Shown: positions 1 to 5,305, counted from the first letter of the stretch. The stretch: 6,003 bases of DNA from Promethearchaeota archaeon CR_4 (GCA_001940655.1 MBAA01000018.1:16679-22681); one strand, 5' to 3'. Notes: generated by a model from the letters alone, not told the origin. Numbers and translations are program-made.

Positions 1-257
1 GCTAACTCTCGTGGGTCGTAGTTCGGGTTTTGCCTGGACTCCCGGAGGTAACCCTTTGCAAGAAATCCCCCTGCAAGCAACATCAGGACGCACGCGATTA
101 CATAGCAGAAGGTCGCTAGAAACGTCCCTTGTGTCGACAACGCTCCAATCACGATGCTACCAATTACACCCCAACCAAGTAATCCCCCTGTCATCATGTA
201 CCGCCGGATCTTCAAGCGATCAACAGATTTTGGGGGAAATTTTGTGGGGGTAGTCAT
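1..257 (-). CDS. Small two-helix membrane protein, N-terminal part (cut by window edge)
   Basis: An open frame runs from an ATG at 257 through 85 codons to the window edge with no stop, so the C-terminus is missing. The protein starts MTTPTKFPPKSVDRLKIRRY, a basic cytosolic-type leader. Two hydrophobic segments follow, at about residues 21-41 (MMTGGLLGWGVIGS...) and 44-67 (FLATFCYVIACVLMLLAGGF), separated by only a few residues (TQG). This is a helical hairpin, after which the chain becomes polar and charged (YLRESRQNPNYDPREL). Both termini are therefore probably cytosolic. GTGAG lies 6 nt before the ATG and could serve as a weak ribosome binding site. A perfect dyad (269-284) sits 12 nt upstream. 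I do not recognise the family. The coding call rests on the clean membrane topology and the sharp composition change at the start codon. Confidence 0.75.
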   Translation of the reverse strand, partial: MTTPTKFPPKSVDRLKIRRYMMTGGLLGWGVIGSIVIGALSTQGTFLATFCYVIACVLMLLAGGFLAKGYLRESRQNPNYDPREL

Positions 258-268
258 TTTTTACTCAC

Positions 269-284
269 GAACATTTCGATGTTC
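269..284. promoter_or_regulatory. Perfect 6-bp dyad upstream of the left-edge membrane gene
   Basis: GAACAT (269-274) and ATGTTC (279-284) are perfect inverted arms around a 4-nt spacer. The dyad ends 12 nt before the ATG at 257. It could be an operator or a small hairpin in the leader. No convincing TATA box is seen at the usual distance. The best candidates are a weak TATCTATGA on the minus strand at 284-292, which overlaps the dyad, or TTATAATTA near 342-350. Confidence 0.35.
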
Positions 285-300
285 ATAGATAGTGCGTGGA

Positions 301-546
301 TGAACTTCTTCGTTGTGATTGGTTTGCTAAACACTTGAAGATAATTATAATTTTTTTTCTCGAGTGATGATGGGATATAATTTGTTTTTTGTATAGATAT
401 GCGTTTTTAGACGTGGTCGGGCGTTATTAATCCGCTACTTAATTGAGTTGGCATTAAAATTTCATCCTCTCGCTGTACAAATATTGTATCTTAGATTTCC
501 TAGATGACAGAAAAAATCTGGTTACATTCTTGATTCTAATGCATCC
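301..546. repeat. Diverged ~246-bp direct repeat, copy 1
   Basis: This stretch aligns with 5306-5551 in the same orientation at a nearly constant offset of 5004-5005 nt. Identity by eye is about 60% overall and 33/45 over 475-519 against 5480-5524. Shared blocks in order: CTTCTTCG, GTTTGC, CTTG, TTTTTCTC.AG, TTTTAGACGT, AGATTTCC, CAGAA. No gene is visible in it in any frame with coding-like composition. It lies just upstream of the left-edge membrane gene (minus strand) and ends 63 nt before the dyad promoter at 610. Confidence 0.6.
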
Positions 547-609
547 ACACCCGGCGCGCGATTTACGTTGTTCATAGTTAGCGCCAACTGTGCTGGACGA
601 TCTATACAC

Positions 610-666
610 CGTCACCTTATTCCTCTCAACGTGATAAACGTGACGAACTGCCCACACCTTTAAAAG
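610..666 (+). promoter_or_regulatory. Dyad-TATA promoter, near-copy of the promoter at 5065-5121
   Basis: A 36-bp dyad with outer arms CGTCAC (610-615) and GTGACG (640-645) is followed by 13 nt and then the TATA box TTTAAAAG (659-666), reading on the plus strand. The fusion-gene promoter on the minus strand (5121 to 5065) has the same three parts with identical lengths. Its 36-bp dyad matches at 28 of 36 positions and its TATA octamer is identical, while the 13-nt spacer is mostly different. Conservation of the dyad and TATA but not the spacer indicates function, with a regulator binding just upstream of TBP/TFB. The expected transcription start is near 687. Confidence 0.65.
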
Positions 667-706
667 AAGAGGCATCCCATTCAGATGTCGAAGCGAGCAA
701 GCAAGG

Positions 707-850
707 ATGACCGTGCTCGATTTCAAGGCAGGGGAACTAGCAACGACCCTCGAAATGGACACCACGTGGAAGGGCCGGTCTCACAAGTTTTTCGCTAATA
801 AGAAAAAAATATCTTACCTCCAACTATTAGGAAAGATGGACGATGTTTGA
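707..850 (+). CDS. Possible small protein (47 aa) under the duplicated promoter
   Basis: The frame opens at ATG 707, 45 nt after the centre of the TATA box at 659-665, and ends at TGA 848-850. The protein begins MTVLDFKAGELATTLEMDTT. It is mixed hydrophobic and charged, with no membrane segment or cysteine, and I recognise no family. The first ~28 codons have GC-rich third positions (ACC GTG CTC GAT TTC AAG), as in the neighbouring genes. From about codon 31 the sequence turns A-rich (AAT AAG AAA AAA ATA), as in the intergenic DNA. It is therefore either a genuine small protein or the 5' remnant of a longer gene running into decayed sequence. An alternative ORF in another frame starts at ATG 685 (37 aa, ends 798) but has poorer third-position bias. 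The main support is the upstream promoter. Confidence 0.4.
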   Translation: MTVLDFKAGELATTLEMDTTWKGRSHKFFANKKKISYLQLLGKMDDV

Positions 851-941
851 GTCTGTCCTACTAGACCCATTAATTTCGTTATTCTTCTGATTTTGCTAAA
901 TAGTTCCTAAGACAAAATGCTGTTTCCGGATTCGCGTACTC

Positions 942-962
942 CCAAATAACCTCCCTATTTGG
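942..962. repeat. Stem-loop downstream of the membrane-protein operon
   Basis: CCAAATA (942-948) and TATTTGG (956-962) form a perfect 7-bp stem with a 7-nt loop, 48 nt past the stop codon of the CUB-like gene on the minus strand. No U-tract follows immediately, so a terminator role is only possible; it may instead protect the mRNA 3' end. A 10-bp palindrome CTCTCGAGAG lies between it and the gene (973-982). Confidence 0.3.
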
Positions 963-1010
963 CAATACATTCCTCTCGAGAGAATGGCAGTGATGCTTCG
1001 CCCAAACTTT

Positions 1011-1535
1011 TTAAGGGGGTTTGCATCCCCGCCACCATACCACGAGGATCACGACCGCGATACCCGCGAGGACGAGGACGAAGAAGAGCAAGAACCACCG
1101 TCGCGCCTCCCACACGACCGGCGAGAGCTCCACCTCGACCGCCACGGCGCGGAACCCCCACCCTGCGGTTATGTGGTCGGATGTGCGGCGCAGGGTGAAC
1201 GAGGATCCCTCGACCCACTCCGTCCAGCACCCCTCGGTGTAGTTGCCCGTGAACTCGGCCAGGTCGGTGCTCGAGTTCAGGATCACGTAGTCGAACCCCT
1301 CTTCCACCTCGAGGCGCGAGAACTGGACTCGGCAGCGCTTCACCCCCTCCAGTGCGACCGGCCACGCGAGGTCGGCGTTGTCCGGATAGGGATGGGGGCT
1401 CCGGATGTCGCACGCCCGCGTCTCGACATCGGGTTCAGCGGGGTACAGGAGGGGGAAGGCGATGAAGCATACCATAATGCCGGTGACGACCAACACCAAC
1501 CAGCGGGTGTTCGTGGGCGCGACTTTCTTCCGCAT
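1011..1535 (-). CDS. CUB-like domain membrane protein (174 aa)
   Basis: The start is ATG 1535, whose A is also the last base of the TGA of the upstream gene (TGATG), so the two are translationally coupled. The N-terminus MRKKVAPTNTR is basic. A membrane helix follows at about 12-31, then an outside domain at ~35-145, a second helix at ~147-167, and a short tail WWRGCKPP. The ectodomain reads like a CUB beta-sandwich: SPHPYPDN (46-53), an FSRLE strand (72-76), FDYVIL (81-86, cf. YDYVxI), FTGNY (95-99), TLRRTSD (114-120) and GFRA (127-130, cf. GFxA). E76, D82 and D120 fall where calcium-binding CUB domains carry Glu, Asp and Asp; this is inference. Sequons NSS (87) and NYT (98) are available for archaeal N-glycosylation. 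CUB domains bind partners on the cell surface; the ligand here is unknown. Confidence 0.85.
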   Translation of the reverse strand: MRKKVAPTNTRWLVLVVTGIMVCFIAFPLLYPAEPDVETRACDIRSPHPYPDNADLAWPVALEGVKRCRVQFSRLEVEEGFDYVILNSSTDLAEFTGNYTEGCWTEWVEGSSFTLRRTSDHITAGWGFRAVAVEVELSPVVWEARRWFLLFFVLVLAGIAVVILVVWWRGCKPP

Positions 1536-1930
1536 CACCGGTTGAGCACCTCCAACACGGTCACGGTACCGCGGATGCCCTCCCACGCGTGCGGGCCCGC
1601 GGTGTACCCCCCGAAATCGATGTACACATGGTCCGGGCACGCCGCTACCGCGAAGGTCTTGGGGACGTCCACTTTCGCGCGCGCGATCGCGGAATACAGG
1701 GCGAGGGGGGTCTTGGTCGCGTCCACGTAGACCGTGACGTCCTCGCTGCCCTCGATCCACGCGCCGTCCGCGGTCAAGATTTCGGACCGGATTCGCACCG
1801 TATCCCCTTCCCGCACGTCCGGCCACCCGGTAACGGCACTCCACGCGAGGATGCCAATCACGACCCCGATGACGACCACGCCGAGGGTAATTCGCTTGAT
1901 CCTCCGCCAGTTGTGGTATTTCGGCCGCAC
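1535..1930 (-). CDS. Membrane-anchored protein with possible FKBP-like ectodomain (131 aa)
   Basis: This is the first gene of the two-gene operon. GTG 1930 is chosen because it lies 37 nt after the centre of the minus-strand TATA box (1964-1971) and GGGGGAG sits 3 nt before it. The protein starts MRPKYHNWRRIKR, followed by one membrane helix at about 14-34 and an external domain of ~95 residues. That domain opens with VREGDTVRIR (39-48), continues with LTADGAWIEGSEDVTVY, then ALYSAIARAKVDVPKTFAV, and ends GIRGTVTVLEVL. The order resembles FKBP-fold domains (GDxVxVxY...DGxxFD...A...M..GE...F.VP...LxFxVxVLEI). Key catalytic aromatics are not obvious, so an active isomerase is doubtful. It could simply be an unrelated beta-rich anchor protein. 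Sharing a transcript and a 1-nt overlap with the CUB-like gene suggests the two surface domains act together. Confidence 0.85.
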   Translation of the reverse strand: MRPKYHNWRRIKRITLGVVVIGVVIGILAWSAVTGWPDVREGDTVRIRSEILTADGAWIEGSEDVTVYVDATKTPLALYSAIARAKVDVPKTFAVAACPDHVYIDFGGYTAGPHAWEGIRGTVTVLEVLNR

Positions 1931-1963
1931 GTGCTCCCCCGACGAATTTGAGATTTGCAGGCG

Positions 1964-1971
1964 TTTAAAAA
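1964..1971 (-). promoter_or_regulatory. TATA box of the membrane-protein operon
   Basis: The minus strand reads TTTTTAAA. Its centre is 37 nt before GTG 1930, the same spacing as for the winged-helix gene (38) and the fusion gene (39). Expected transcription start is near 1942, giving a leader of about 12 nt. Confidence 0.6.
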
Positions 1972-2229
1972 GTCAACTTTTGAAACGGTCTCGCACGGGG
2001 TTCCAGAGCTATGTAAGGTTTGCCCTCTAAATCCCCGTTCACGCGCGGTGATAAATACATTGGCCATCGTTTCGCTTCATGCTCGAACTGCAAAAAATCC
2101 GGGCATAATACGTTTGGATCCCCTCTGGAGTGAATTCACCTCGTGGACATCGGCATGTCGGTCGCTTGTGGTAGAATCTCATTCTGCATCGGGATAATAT
2201 CACATAGCATTCCCTCCGGTTTGTCCTCG
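1972..2229. other. Intergenic stretch, no supported gene
   Basis: The DNA between the operon promoter and the stop of the winged-helix gene has no frame with coding-like third positions. A run of six T on the minus strand (2092-2097) lies ~130 nt past the stop of the winged-helix gene and could help termination in archaeal fashion, but this is weak. I see no RNA gene. Confidence 0.4.
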
Positions 2230-2898
2230 CTAGGTTGCCAACATGATTTGCATTGAATTGCTTTTCCACGTGATGGGGCATCGGGGGGCAGGTTCCTGCA
2301 GCGTTTCAGTTGCCCATTTCGTCACGAACATGTCCCTCGCCCCTAATCCTGCGGATCCGTAGGTCCCTTGCCTTCCTCTTCTGGGAGGATCCCCCCATCC
2401 ATCGAAACGAAGGTCGAGTAGCAGGGCATACTCCTTGCGGAGTGTTCGCTCCCTCGCGCGCGTGATTCTCAGCAGGCCGGTGAGAAACTGGCGGCACGCT
2501 TCCGCCGCTTGCTCGCCCCTGGGGAGCAGGAGATACTTCCCGCTGTTCTCGGGGTATGGCATGACCAGCTGAACCTTTTCGAGTACTGCCAATTTCTGCC
2601 GCACGCGGAACCGGTGCAGGCACGTGCCCGTCCCGTACACCTTGCTGGCGAGTTCGAGGTCGTCCGCGCATCCGGTCACTCCTAGGAAACCTAACATCCT
2701 GGGCCCGACCAATCGCGTGTCTACTCGTGTAAACCAGGTAATAACCTCTCCTGCGGCAAGATTCTGGGGCAGGATCGCTTTGAGAGCAATCGCAAACTTG
2801 GTTTTTAAACCTCGGATCTTCCCCACAGGTAATCTAATTCGACCTCCTCGCTCCCTTGAGGGGCGTTCGGGGCGGGATGCGCGTTTCGTATACGTCAT
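2230..2898 (-). CDS. Winged-helix DNA-binding protein (222 aa)
   Basis: ATG 2898 lies 38 nt after the centre of the TATA box at 2932-2939. The first ~30 residues are strongly basic (KRASRPERPSRERGGRIR) and probably touch nucleic acid or are disordered. Residues ~64-135 look like a winged helix: helix 1 GPRMLGFLGVTG (65-76), helix 2 ADDLELASKVYG (78-89), a likely recognition helix CLHRFRVRQKLAVLEKVQLV (93-112), then the wing NSGKYLLLPRGEQAAE (118-133), the hairpin pattern of MarR/ArsR/PadR-type regulators. A helix follows (ACRQFLTGLLRITRARERTL), then a less ordered tail from ~165. No enzyme motif is seen. It probably regulates transcription, with unknown target. It has its own promoter, with a 51-nt hairpin directly upstream, so it may be autoregulated. 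The C-terminal ~50 residues are the least certain. Confidence 0.75.
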   Translation of the reverse strand: MTYTKRASRPERPSRERGGRIRLPVGKIRGLKTKFAIALKAILPQNLAAGEVITWFTRVDTRLVGPRMLGFLGVTGCADDLELASKVYGTGTCLHRFRVRQKLAVLEKVQLVMPYPENSGKYLLLPRGEQAAEACRQFLTGLLRITRARERTLRKEYALLLDLRFDGWGDPPRRGRQGTYGSAGLGARDMFVTKWATETLQEPAPRCPITWKSNSMQIMLAT

Positions 2899-2931
2899 AC
2901 TGGTATCAGCATCCCTTCGGTATACTCGATC

Positions 2932-2939
2932 TATTTAAA
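2932..2939 (-). promoter_or_regulatory. TATA box of the winged-helix gene
   Basis: The minus strand reads TTTAAATA, centred 38 nt before ATG 2898. Expected transcription start is near 2910, which also skips an out-of-frame ATG that ends after four codons. Confidence 0.6.
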
Positions 2940-2949
2940 CCCAGGAAAG

Positions 2950-3000
2950 AATGATCTCCTTAGGTTCGGGGCGGCGCGGCCCTCTCCATCAAGGATCATT
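2950..3000. repeat. 51-nt imperfect hairpin upstream of the winged-helix promoter
   Basis: Outer arms AATGAT (2950-2955) and ATCATT (2995-3000) pair, then after a 2-nt bulge CCTT (2958-2961) pairs with AAGG (2991-2994). A GC-rich inner stem GGGC (2969-2972)/GCCC (2979-2982) closes a 6-nt loop on the same axis (~2975). The inner part is a marked GC island in AT-rich DNA. It begins 11 nt upstream of the TATA box, about where the dyads of the 610 and 5086 promoters lie, so an operator role is likely. A cruciform or small RNA is the alternative. Confidence 0.45.
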
Positions 3001-3166
3001 TCGGAGTAATTGAGTAAATTCAGAAATTTTACAATGGAACTCGAATTGTCGGGAAAATATCACATCGTATTTCGATAAATGGGTATACTCCCTCCCCAGT
3101 CGAGAGCATAGCAGAAGTCATCCTAAATCATTCGGAACTTTTTCGGTCGGGCGTATATTTGAGAAA

Positions 3167-3175
3167 TTTATATAT
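3167..3175 (+). promoter_or_regulatory. Strong plus-strand TATA box with purine-rich BRE
   Basis: TTTATATAT is preceded by GAGAAA, a good fit to the purine-rich TFB recognition element that sets direction to the plus strand. The expected start is near 3197. No protein with coding-like composition follows. A TTG-started frame from 3199 soon becomes the antisense of the LRV repeats. Confidence 0.4.
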
Positions 3176-3196
3176 CACGAGCAAACTCTGAACTTG

Positions 3197-3290
3197 GGTT
3201 GTCTGTCACTCCAAGATACGGGAAAGTAATCCTAAACCCAGAAGCGAGGGAAGATCTAAGGTCAATTGTCTTTGATTCTGGGTGTTGTCG
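3197..3290 (+). ncRNA. Candidate small structured RNA
   Basis: Downstream of the TATA box at 3167 there is an 8-bp perfect inverted repeat, ACCCAGAA (3236-3243) with TTCTGGGT (3276-3283), enclosing a smaller one, AAGA (3251-3254) with TCTT (3269-3272). CTTGG (3193-3197) and CCAAG (3211-3215) can also pair close to the expected start. The 3' end is unknown. A transcript continuing past 3461 would be antisense to the fusion gene. No tRNA, rRNA or known RNA family is recognised. Confidence 0.2.
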
Positions 3291-3461
3291 AAGGGATTTA
3301 TGTCAGTCTTCTAGAAAGGAATTTTGGAAATATAGGAAATCGATTTCCATTGTAAAAGATACACGACATCCTCATCGTTTTCCCGGAGATGGTTTTCTGT
3401 TATCATCTATGCTATGTGAATACTCGAACCCTGTTGCTGACGCATTCCTCCGGAAATCCCT
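3291..3461. other. Intergenic stretch with a 14-bp palindrome
   Basis: Between the RNA candidate and the stop of the fusion gene I see no gene. GGAAATCGATTTCC (3335-3348) is a perfect 14-bp palindrome, with no known role here. No clear oligo-T terminator for the fusion gene is visible on the minus strand. Confidence 0.35.
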
Positions 3462-5030
3462 TCATTCTTTTTCAATCCAGTACTCCTTAGCGTTAATATC
3501 ATTCTCCCACCGCGCGACCAATTTCTGGTACCTCTCGCGGCGAGCGGCCTCCTCCTTGACCAGAAGGGTGAAAATGTTCCGAGGAGTGTGCAGGTTGCCG
3601 GCCACACCCTCCCTCACTTCCACTTCGGCATCCTCAGCGAGACGCGCGAGAATCTCCGGGGGCGTGTGGGGATTTCTCGCCACATTGACCCGGACGTACT
3701 TGTATTCGTCCCTCGCGAGGCGTGCGAGGACTTTCGGGGGGGTGTGGTCGTTTCGGGCGACTGCATCCCGCACGTCCGTGATCTCGTCCCTCGCGAGGCG
3801 TGCAAGGAGCTCCGGGGACGATTGTACGTTTTCGGCCACGCCTGTCCGCACATAAAAGTGTGCATCTTCCGCGAGGCGCGGGAGGTGCTGGGGGGGCAAC
3901 CGCGAGTGCTTGGCCGCACGGCCTCGGACAAGCCCCTCCGGATCATAGCTGAGTCGTGCGAGGATCTCGGGAGGAGTTACTATGTTTTCTGCAATATTCG
4001 CCCGCACATCCTCATTCACATCCTGCGCAAGGCGTGCGAGGGTTTCCACTGGTGTAAACAGGTGCTTGGCTACCGTAGCGCGCACGTGTTGATCCCCGTC
4101 TTCACCAAGACTCGCGCGAGTCTCATCGGAAGCAGCACCGTGGTTTAACACAGCCTCCCGAACGCGGAAGTCATCGACCAACGCGAGATGTGCGAGAACT
4201 TCAGGGGACACATGTGGAGCATGCGACAACCAACGAGCCAGCACACTTGTGATTTGGGGGATGGAGGCAGGCCTGTGAGGCGATTGCGCGGCAGGTAGGG
4301 TTGCGTCGTCGATAAGCCACAGGGAGAGGTCGAGGGCCGCCCTAGATGCAACTCGAAAAAGGGTTTGCAATATCTGCTGCTGCATGAGGTCGTTGAACCC
4401 CACCGATTGGTTACCTGCCTCCCGCGCCATCCGGAACATCGCCCCGATGCCCACGTCGGCAATTCCTGCCACGTACGACTTCAGGGCGAAAAAGTGCTCC
4501 TCTGGCGCGAGGGAGATCGGGTGCTGCTCGGACGACCGGGCCAAGTCTGCCTCTGCTGGGAGGGAGGCGAGGGGACCCGCGTACACCGCCACGTGCACGC
4601 ATTTCACGCTCGCGATCTTGCCGTTCGCGCGGAATGAAATGCGTAATTGAGGGGATTCTCCGGACAGCAACAACATCCGCGCCCCTATCTCGACTCCCGC
4701 AGCGTGCAATGCCGGGTCGTTCGCGAGGGGATACCAGTGTTGCTTCCCGCGTCTTGGCGATCCAGTGTGTTGTGGTAAACCACTTTCCCGCATCGCTGCT
4801 GCGGTTTTTAAACCTCGTGGAACACCAAAGATCAATGCGGGCCGTCTAACCTCCCTGATCTCGCTCCATTTTGGTTCCGAATCGCCGAAATTTGCACGGA
4901 ACACTAGACCGCACACGGTACAGGTATGCTCCCCCCGAGCGGATCCGAATACCACGACGTATGACCAACATTGGAGGCATTTTATCACCATGCAGTGCTG
5001 GCGGGACGACTCGGGTGGTGGAGACGACAT
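3462..5030 (-). CDS. TFB-type zinc ribbon fused to LRV repeats (~522 aa)
   Basis: ATG 5030 is chosen: it is 39 nt after the TATA centre and has GGTAGGTG 7 nt before it. An in-frame TTG at 5051 and ATG at 4991 are alternatives. In numbering from 5030, C18-x2-C21-x15-C37-x2-C40 has exactly the TFIIB/TFB ribbon spacing, followed by GLV, P-x-W55 and a B-reader/linker-like stretch (FGVPRGLKT, 68-76), as in TFB proteins (GxP...GLxT). The two cyclin folds that normally follow are absent. Residues ~97-265 are not recognised. From ~274, eight LRV-type repeats have VR at 290, 316, 342, 368, 394, 420, 446 and 472, a strict 26-residue period with consensus VRxxVAxNxxTPPExLARLAxD. The C-terminus is charged and helical. 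It may dock on RNA polymerase through the ribbon and bind a partner through the repeats; this is inference. Confidence 0.9.
   Translation of the reverse strand: MSSPPPESSRQHCMVIKCLQCWSYVVVFGSARGEHTCTVCGLVFRANFGDSEPKWSEIREVRRPALIFGVPRGLKTAAAMRESGLPQHTGSPRRGKQHWYPLANDPALHAAGVEIGARMLLLSGESPQLRISFRANGKIASVKCVHVAVYAGPLASLPAEADLARSSEQHPISLAPEEHFFALKSYVAGIADVGIGAMFRMAREAGNQSVGFNDLMQQQILQTLFRVASRAALDLSLWLIDDATLPAAQSPHRPASIPQITSVLARWLSHAPHVSPEVLAHLALVDDFRVREAVLNHGAASDETRASLGEDGDQHVRATVAKHLFTPVETLARLAQDVNEDVRANIAENIVTPPEILARLSYDPEGLVRGRAAKHSRLPPQHLPRLAEDAHFYVRTGVAENVQSSPELLARLARDEITDVRDAVARNDHTPPKVLARLARDEYKYVRVNVARNPHTPPEILARLAEDAEVEVREGVAGNLHTPRNIFTLLVKEEAARRERYQKLVARWENDINAKEYWIEKE
3552..4211 (-). 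repeat. Tandem array of 78-bp units encoding LRV repeats
   Basis: Eight units of 26 codons are in register without indels. The best conserved are the sixth and seventh (VRDAVARNDHTPPKVLARLA and VRVNVARNPHTPPEILARLA). The first and fourth are the most diverged, and the eighth degenerates into the C-terminal helix. At DNA level CGTGCGAGGA (3721) and CGTGCAAGGA (3799) recur 78 nt apart. In-register divergence suggests an old, selected solenoid rather than a recent expansion. Confidence 0.85.
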
Positions 5031-5064
5031 TCGATGGCACCTACCATTCAATACGTTGTCTCCC

Positions 5065-5121
5065 CTTTTAAACCTGCGGACGAACCGTCACCATCAACAC
5101 CTCGAGGGGAACAAGGTGACG
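5065..5121 (-). promoter_or_regulatory. Dyad-TATA promoter of the zinc-ribbon/LRV gene
   Basis: The minus strand carries a 36-bp dyad (5121-5086) with perfect 7-bp outer arms CGTCACC/GGTGACG and a central palindrome CCTCGAGG (5100-5107) on exactly the same axis (5103.5). After 13 nt comes TTTAAAAG (5072-5065). The same arrangement occurs on the plus strand at 610-666. A dimeric regulator binding here would sit directly upstream of the TBP/TFB site, where archaeal activators often bind. Transcription should start near 5043, giving a leader of ~13 nt to ATG 5030. Confidence 0.7.
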
Positions 5122-5305
5122 CAACGACCAAAATCCCTCTAAAATCTCGCTTCGAAGGAAGGTGCACTTCGATGCAACTTGGGGCCTACTCCCACCATTG
5201 ATGGTTTCTCATAACGTCTAGACGAGAAACAAAACAATCTAATACCCAATGACGAAAGTAATACGATTGACTTGTTCATTGGCCGTTGACCAAGGTCGAG
5301 GTGGT

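Noticed and set aside
102..111. ATAGCAGAAG occurring three times (102, 3108, 5509)
   Set aside because: A 10-mer recurring in 6 kb is expected by chance; the flanks of the first two do not align.
505..658. Plus-strand frame without a start codon, reading ...SGYILDSNASTPGARF...
   Set aside because: No start codon, and it runs through the duplicated dyad promoter, which explains the conservation better.
454..765. 103-aa minus-strand frame
   Set aside because: It crosses the repeat and the dyad promoter, ends in AT-rich sequence, and has no coding-like third positions or recognisable motif.
803..809. Run of seven T on the minus strand, possible terminator of the membrane-protein operon
   Set aside because: It is ~200 nt past the stop codon and inside the possible small plus-strand gene; too distant to assign.
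2039..2281. 80-aa cysteine-containing minus-strand frame
   Set aside because: It overlaps the end of the winged-helix gene in another frame, lacks a promoter and shows no paired cysteine pattern.
3418..3434. GGGTTCGAGTATT on the minus strand, resembling a tRNA T-loop
   Set aside because: The flanks do not form a T-stem and no other cloverleaf arms are present.
3199..3855. 218-aa plus-strand frame from a TTG after a good TATA box
   Set aside because: Its second half is the antisense of the LRV repeats, which accounts for its repetitive look; the first half has no coding bias.
4803..4817. Internal TATA-like element within the fusion gene
   Set aside because: No suitable in-frame start lies at the usual ~38 nt, and the zinc ribbon upstream is clearly coding in the same frame.
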